8,140 nucleotides of DNA from an uncultured Planctomycetaceae bacterium. Its GTDB lineage: Bacteria > Planctomycetota > Planctomycetia > Pirellulales > Pirellulaceae. The DNA is taken from the NCBI GenBank assembly GCA_937967755.1, contig CALBTA010000090.1:1-8140 (forward strand). Direction: 5' to 3'. Of this stretch, positions 6,626-8,140 are shown piece after piece. Each line of letters starts with the position of its first letter. Position 1 is the first letter of the stretch. Under the pieces are notes generated by a model, which saw only the letters and a list, made by a program, of their open reading frames with translations, did no database searches and was not told where the DNA came from. The position numbers and the translations under genes were made by a program.

Positions 6626-6775
6626 CGTAGCGGGGGCTTCCAGCCACCGTAAAAGACCTGTCGGCTTGCGTTTTTCGGAGTAGCAGAAGTCGTGAGACTT
6701 CTGGAAAGTCAACAATCACTACAGCTTCCTGAACTCTCACGAGTCTGGCTACGGTGGCTAGAAGCCCCCGCTACG
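6626..6775. repeat. 150-bp REPIN/MITE-like element with 26-bp terminal inverted repeats
   Basis: Bases 6626-6651 (CGTAGCGGGGGC...GCCACCGTA) and 6750-6775 are inverted copies matching at 25 of 26 positions. Each arm can itself fold (CGGGGGCT with AGCCACCG, one mismatch, TCC loop in the left arm). The 98-bp interior holds a perfect hairpin at 6684-6703 and a weaker related one near 6733-6744. There is no ORF and no convincing target-site duplication. The element starts 6 bp after the stop of the TIM-barrel gene and fills most of the 207-bp spacer. It could be a non-autonomous mobile element, a REP doublet, and/or a transcript 3' end. Confidence 0.85.
6684..6703. repeat. Perfect 8-bp hairpin with GTGA loop inside the 150-bp element
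   Basis: CAGAAGTC and GACTTCTG pair perfectly around GTGA; on the plus-strand RNA this would be a GNRA-type tetraloop. The related inner hairpin (ACTC-TCAC-GAGT, 6733-6744) has the reverse-complement loop, as if the element's interior were an older inverted duplication that has diverged. No T-run follows, so intrinsic termination is not evident. Confidence 0.75.
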
Positions 6776-6786
6776 AATGTCGTGAT

Positions 6787-6792
6787 TAAAAT
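6787..6792 (+). promoter_or_regulatory. Possible -10 element for the HlyD-type adaptor gene
   Basis: TAAAAT, one mismatch from TATAAT, sits in the only AT-rich stretch of the spacer (6785-6798), 35 bp before the GTG start at 6828 and just outside the 150-bp repeat. There is no supporting -35 box in the repeat arm. This is suggestive only. Confidence 0.22.
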
Positions 6793-6827
6793 AAAATGAA
6801 ACCCGTTTCCTTGCGAAGTTATCTATC

Positions 6828-8140
6828 GTGCTGAAAACATCGATCAAATTAGCCGTCCTAGTGTTGGCGATCTGCGGGATCGCCTGGGGGGCGTACGCTT
6901 CGAACCAGTGGTGGAAGGAAAAGAACAAACCGCAGTGGCGAACCGAACAGGTTGAACAGGGCGAAATTACCTTCGTGGTCAACTCGACCGGGACAATCAA
7001 ACCGGTCATGTCGGTGCAAATTGGCGCGTTTGTTTCCGGCCCGATCGATTCCCAAACCCGCCTCGTCGAGTTCAACGAAGAAGTCAAACAAGGCCAGGTG
7101 CTGGCGGTCATCGACCCGCGAATCTACAAGGCCGATGTTGCCCGCGACGAAGCTGCCGTCGATGCGGCCAAGGCTTCTGCCGAAGCAGCAGCAGCAACCG
7201 TACAGGCGGCCAAAGCGGCCAAGGCATCTTCCGAAGCCGCGTTGAACACCCGCCTGGCCGAAGTCGAACGGGCCCGCGCGCAACTGCTGCAGGCCGAAGC
7301 CGATCACGGCCGGGCGATCGATCTGGCCAACCAAAACCCCGATTTCATTTCGCAGGCGGAAATGGATCAGTTCAAGTACAACCGCCTGCAACTTGCCGAA
7401 CAGGTGAACGTCGCCGTGGCCGCGGTCGAACAAGCCCGCGCCGCCCTCCTGCAGGCCGATGCGGCAATTAGCGAAGCCGAAGCATCCCAAGCCCGCGTCG
7501 CTGCCACGGTTGCCCAAGCGGTCGCCAGCATGACCCGTTCGGAACTGAACCGCGACTACACCGTGATCACATCGCCCGTCGACGGCATCGTGATCGACCG
7601 CAAGATCGAACCGGGCCAAACGCTGGCCGCCGCGTTCCAAACGCCCGAATTGTTCGTCGTCGCGCCCAACATGCGGCAGGAAATGCACATCTACGCTTCG
7701 GTGGACGAAGCCGACATCGGACTGATCCGACAGGCGCAGCAGGCCAACGCCAAGGTCCAGTTTACCGTCGACGCCTACAAAGAATTGTTCGAAGGCAAAA
7801 TCAACGAAGTTCGTTTCAGTTCCACCACAACGCAGAATGTCGTCACCTATCCGGTGATCGTCTCGACCACCAACCCCGATTTGAAACTGCTGCCCGGTAT
7901 GACGGCCAGCATTTCGTTCCAAATCGAAACGAAAACCGACGTACTAAAAATTCCCAATGCCGCGCTGCGTTTCTACCCCGACGAGCAACATGTGCGTGAG
8001 GAAGACAAAAAAATCCTCGACGGGGCCGCCGAGCAGAAGCCCGACGGCGAAGGCATCGAAGTCACCCTTTCCGCCGCCGAAAAGGCCCTGCAAGCCCGCA
8101 ACCAAAACACCCGCCACGTGTGGGTGGCCGACGGCGACAA
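6828..8140 (+). CDS. HlyD/MacA-type periplasmic adaptor (membrane fusion protein), 3' partial
   Basis: The frame is open from GTG 6828 to the window end: 437 residues with no stop, so the C-terminus is missing. An N-terminal membrane anchor (about 8-24) is followed by the first half of a biotinyl-lipoyl domain (VQIGAFVSGPIDS, 63-75, to QGQVLAVIDP, 88-97). Next comes a long Ala/Gln/Glu-rich alpha-helical hairpin (about 100-240), the second lipoyl half (YTVITSPVDGIVIDRKIEPG, 244-263), a beta-barrel (about 280-370, with LLPGMTASI) and a membrane-proximal strand (LKIPNAALRF, 373-382). This is the MacA layout. Such adaptors link an inner-membrane ABC or RND transporter to an outer-membrane channel; here a MacB-like permease and ATPase are expected immediately downstream. 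A polar stretch (about 386-427) precedes the next strand, RHVWVADGD. GTG is the first usable start after an in-frame TAA at 6792, and no Shine-Dalgarno sequence is clear. MacA versus generic HlyD cannot be settled without the downstream genes. Confidence 0.9.
   Translation, partial: MLKTSIKLAVLVLAICGIAWGAYASNQWWKEKNKPQWRTEQVEQGEITFVVNSTGTIKPVMSVQIGAFVSGPIDSQTRLVEFNEEVKQGQVLAVIDPRIYKADVARDEAAVDAAKASAEAAAATVQAAKAAKASSEAALNTRLAEVERARAQLLQAEADHGRAIDLANQNPDFISQAEMDQFKYNRLQLAEQVNVAVAAVEQARAALLQADAAISEAEASQARVAATVAQAVASMTRSELNRDYTVITSPVDGIVIDRKIEPGQTLAAAFQTPELFVVAPNMRQEMHIYASVDEADIGLIRQAQQANAKVQFTVDAYKELFEGKINEVRFSSTTTQNVVTYPVIVSTTNPDLKLLPGMTASISFQIETKTDVLKIPNAALRFYPDEQHVREEDKKILDGAAEQKPDGEGIEVTLSAAEKALQARNQNTRHVWVADGD

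Noticed and set aside
6796..6834. Short ORF MKPVSLRSYLSC overlapping the GTG start of the adaptor gene, as a possible leader peptide
   Set aside because: Only 12 codons, no ribosome-binding site and no attenuator-like structure; the chance of such an ORF is high.
6858..7922. 354-residue minus-strand ORF with Gly/Phe/Cys-rich tract
   Set aside because: It is the antisense of the Ala/Gln-rich coiled coil of the HlyD-type adaptor; its low-complexity stretch is the complement of GCA/GCC codons.

Overview
The window looks like a short-read assembly contig from a Planctomycetota bacterium, probably of Pirellulales type. This is inferred from the moderately high GC, the near absence of Shine-Dalgarno sequences, the run of exported enzymes typical of that group (CehA/McbA-type PHP hydrolase, S9 peptidase, exported TIM-barrel 'sugar phosphate isomerase'), and the palindromic repeats between genes, including a 26-bp TGAGCGG...GCTAGCCGCCGGT family that I associate with planctomycete genomes. 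No rRNA or taxonomic marker is present, so the assignment is provisional. Bases 1-20 are not genomic: they match the 3' end of an Illumina TruSeq adapter.

All genes lie on the plus strand. (1) 29-436: a small four-helix-bundle protein of the 23S rRNA intervening-sequence (IVP/S23) family, cut off from its upstream context by the contig end. (2) 472-1761: a dihydroorotase-family protein in which nearly every metal-binding and catalytic residue is replaced, resembling the non-catalytic PyrC' subunits that support aspartate transcarbamoylase. (3) 1865-3313: an exported PHP-domain metallohydrolase carrying a perfect in-frame 60-bp tandem duplication. (4) 3383-5620: an exported S9 prolyl oligopeptidase/DPP IV-type peptidase with an intact Ser-Asp-His triad. 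(5) 5802-6620: an exported TIM-barrel protein of the sugar phosphate isomerase/epimerase superfamily. (6) 6828 to the window end: a membrane-anchored HlyD/MacA-type periplasmic adaptor, incomplete at its 3' end.

Genes 3 to 5 are each followed, within about 15 bp of the stop codon, by a different palindromic repeat family: a short CCCTCTCCC/GGGAGAGGG hairpin after gene 3, three copies of a 26-bp REP-like unit after gene 4 (the first copy supplies the stop codon), and a 150-bp REPIN-like element with nested hairpins after gene 5. Together with spacers of about 70 to 207 bp, this suggests separately transcribed genes rather than one operon. The genes share no obvious pathway: gene 2 belongs with pyrimidine synthesis, genes 3 to 5 with secreted hydrolysis or catabolism, and gene 6 with a tripartite efflux pump whose permease should lie just beyond the window.

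I found no CRISPR array, tRNA, rRNA, transposase or convincing new multi-gene system. The items most worth following up are the degenerate dihydroorotase, the fresh 60-bp duplication, and the 150-bp composite palindrome.
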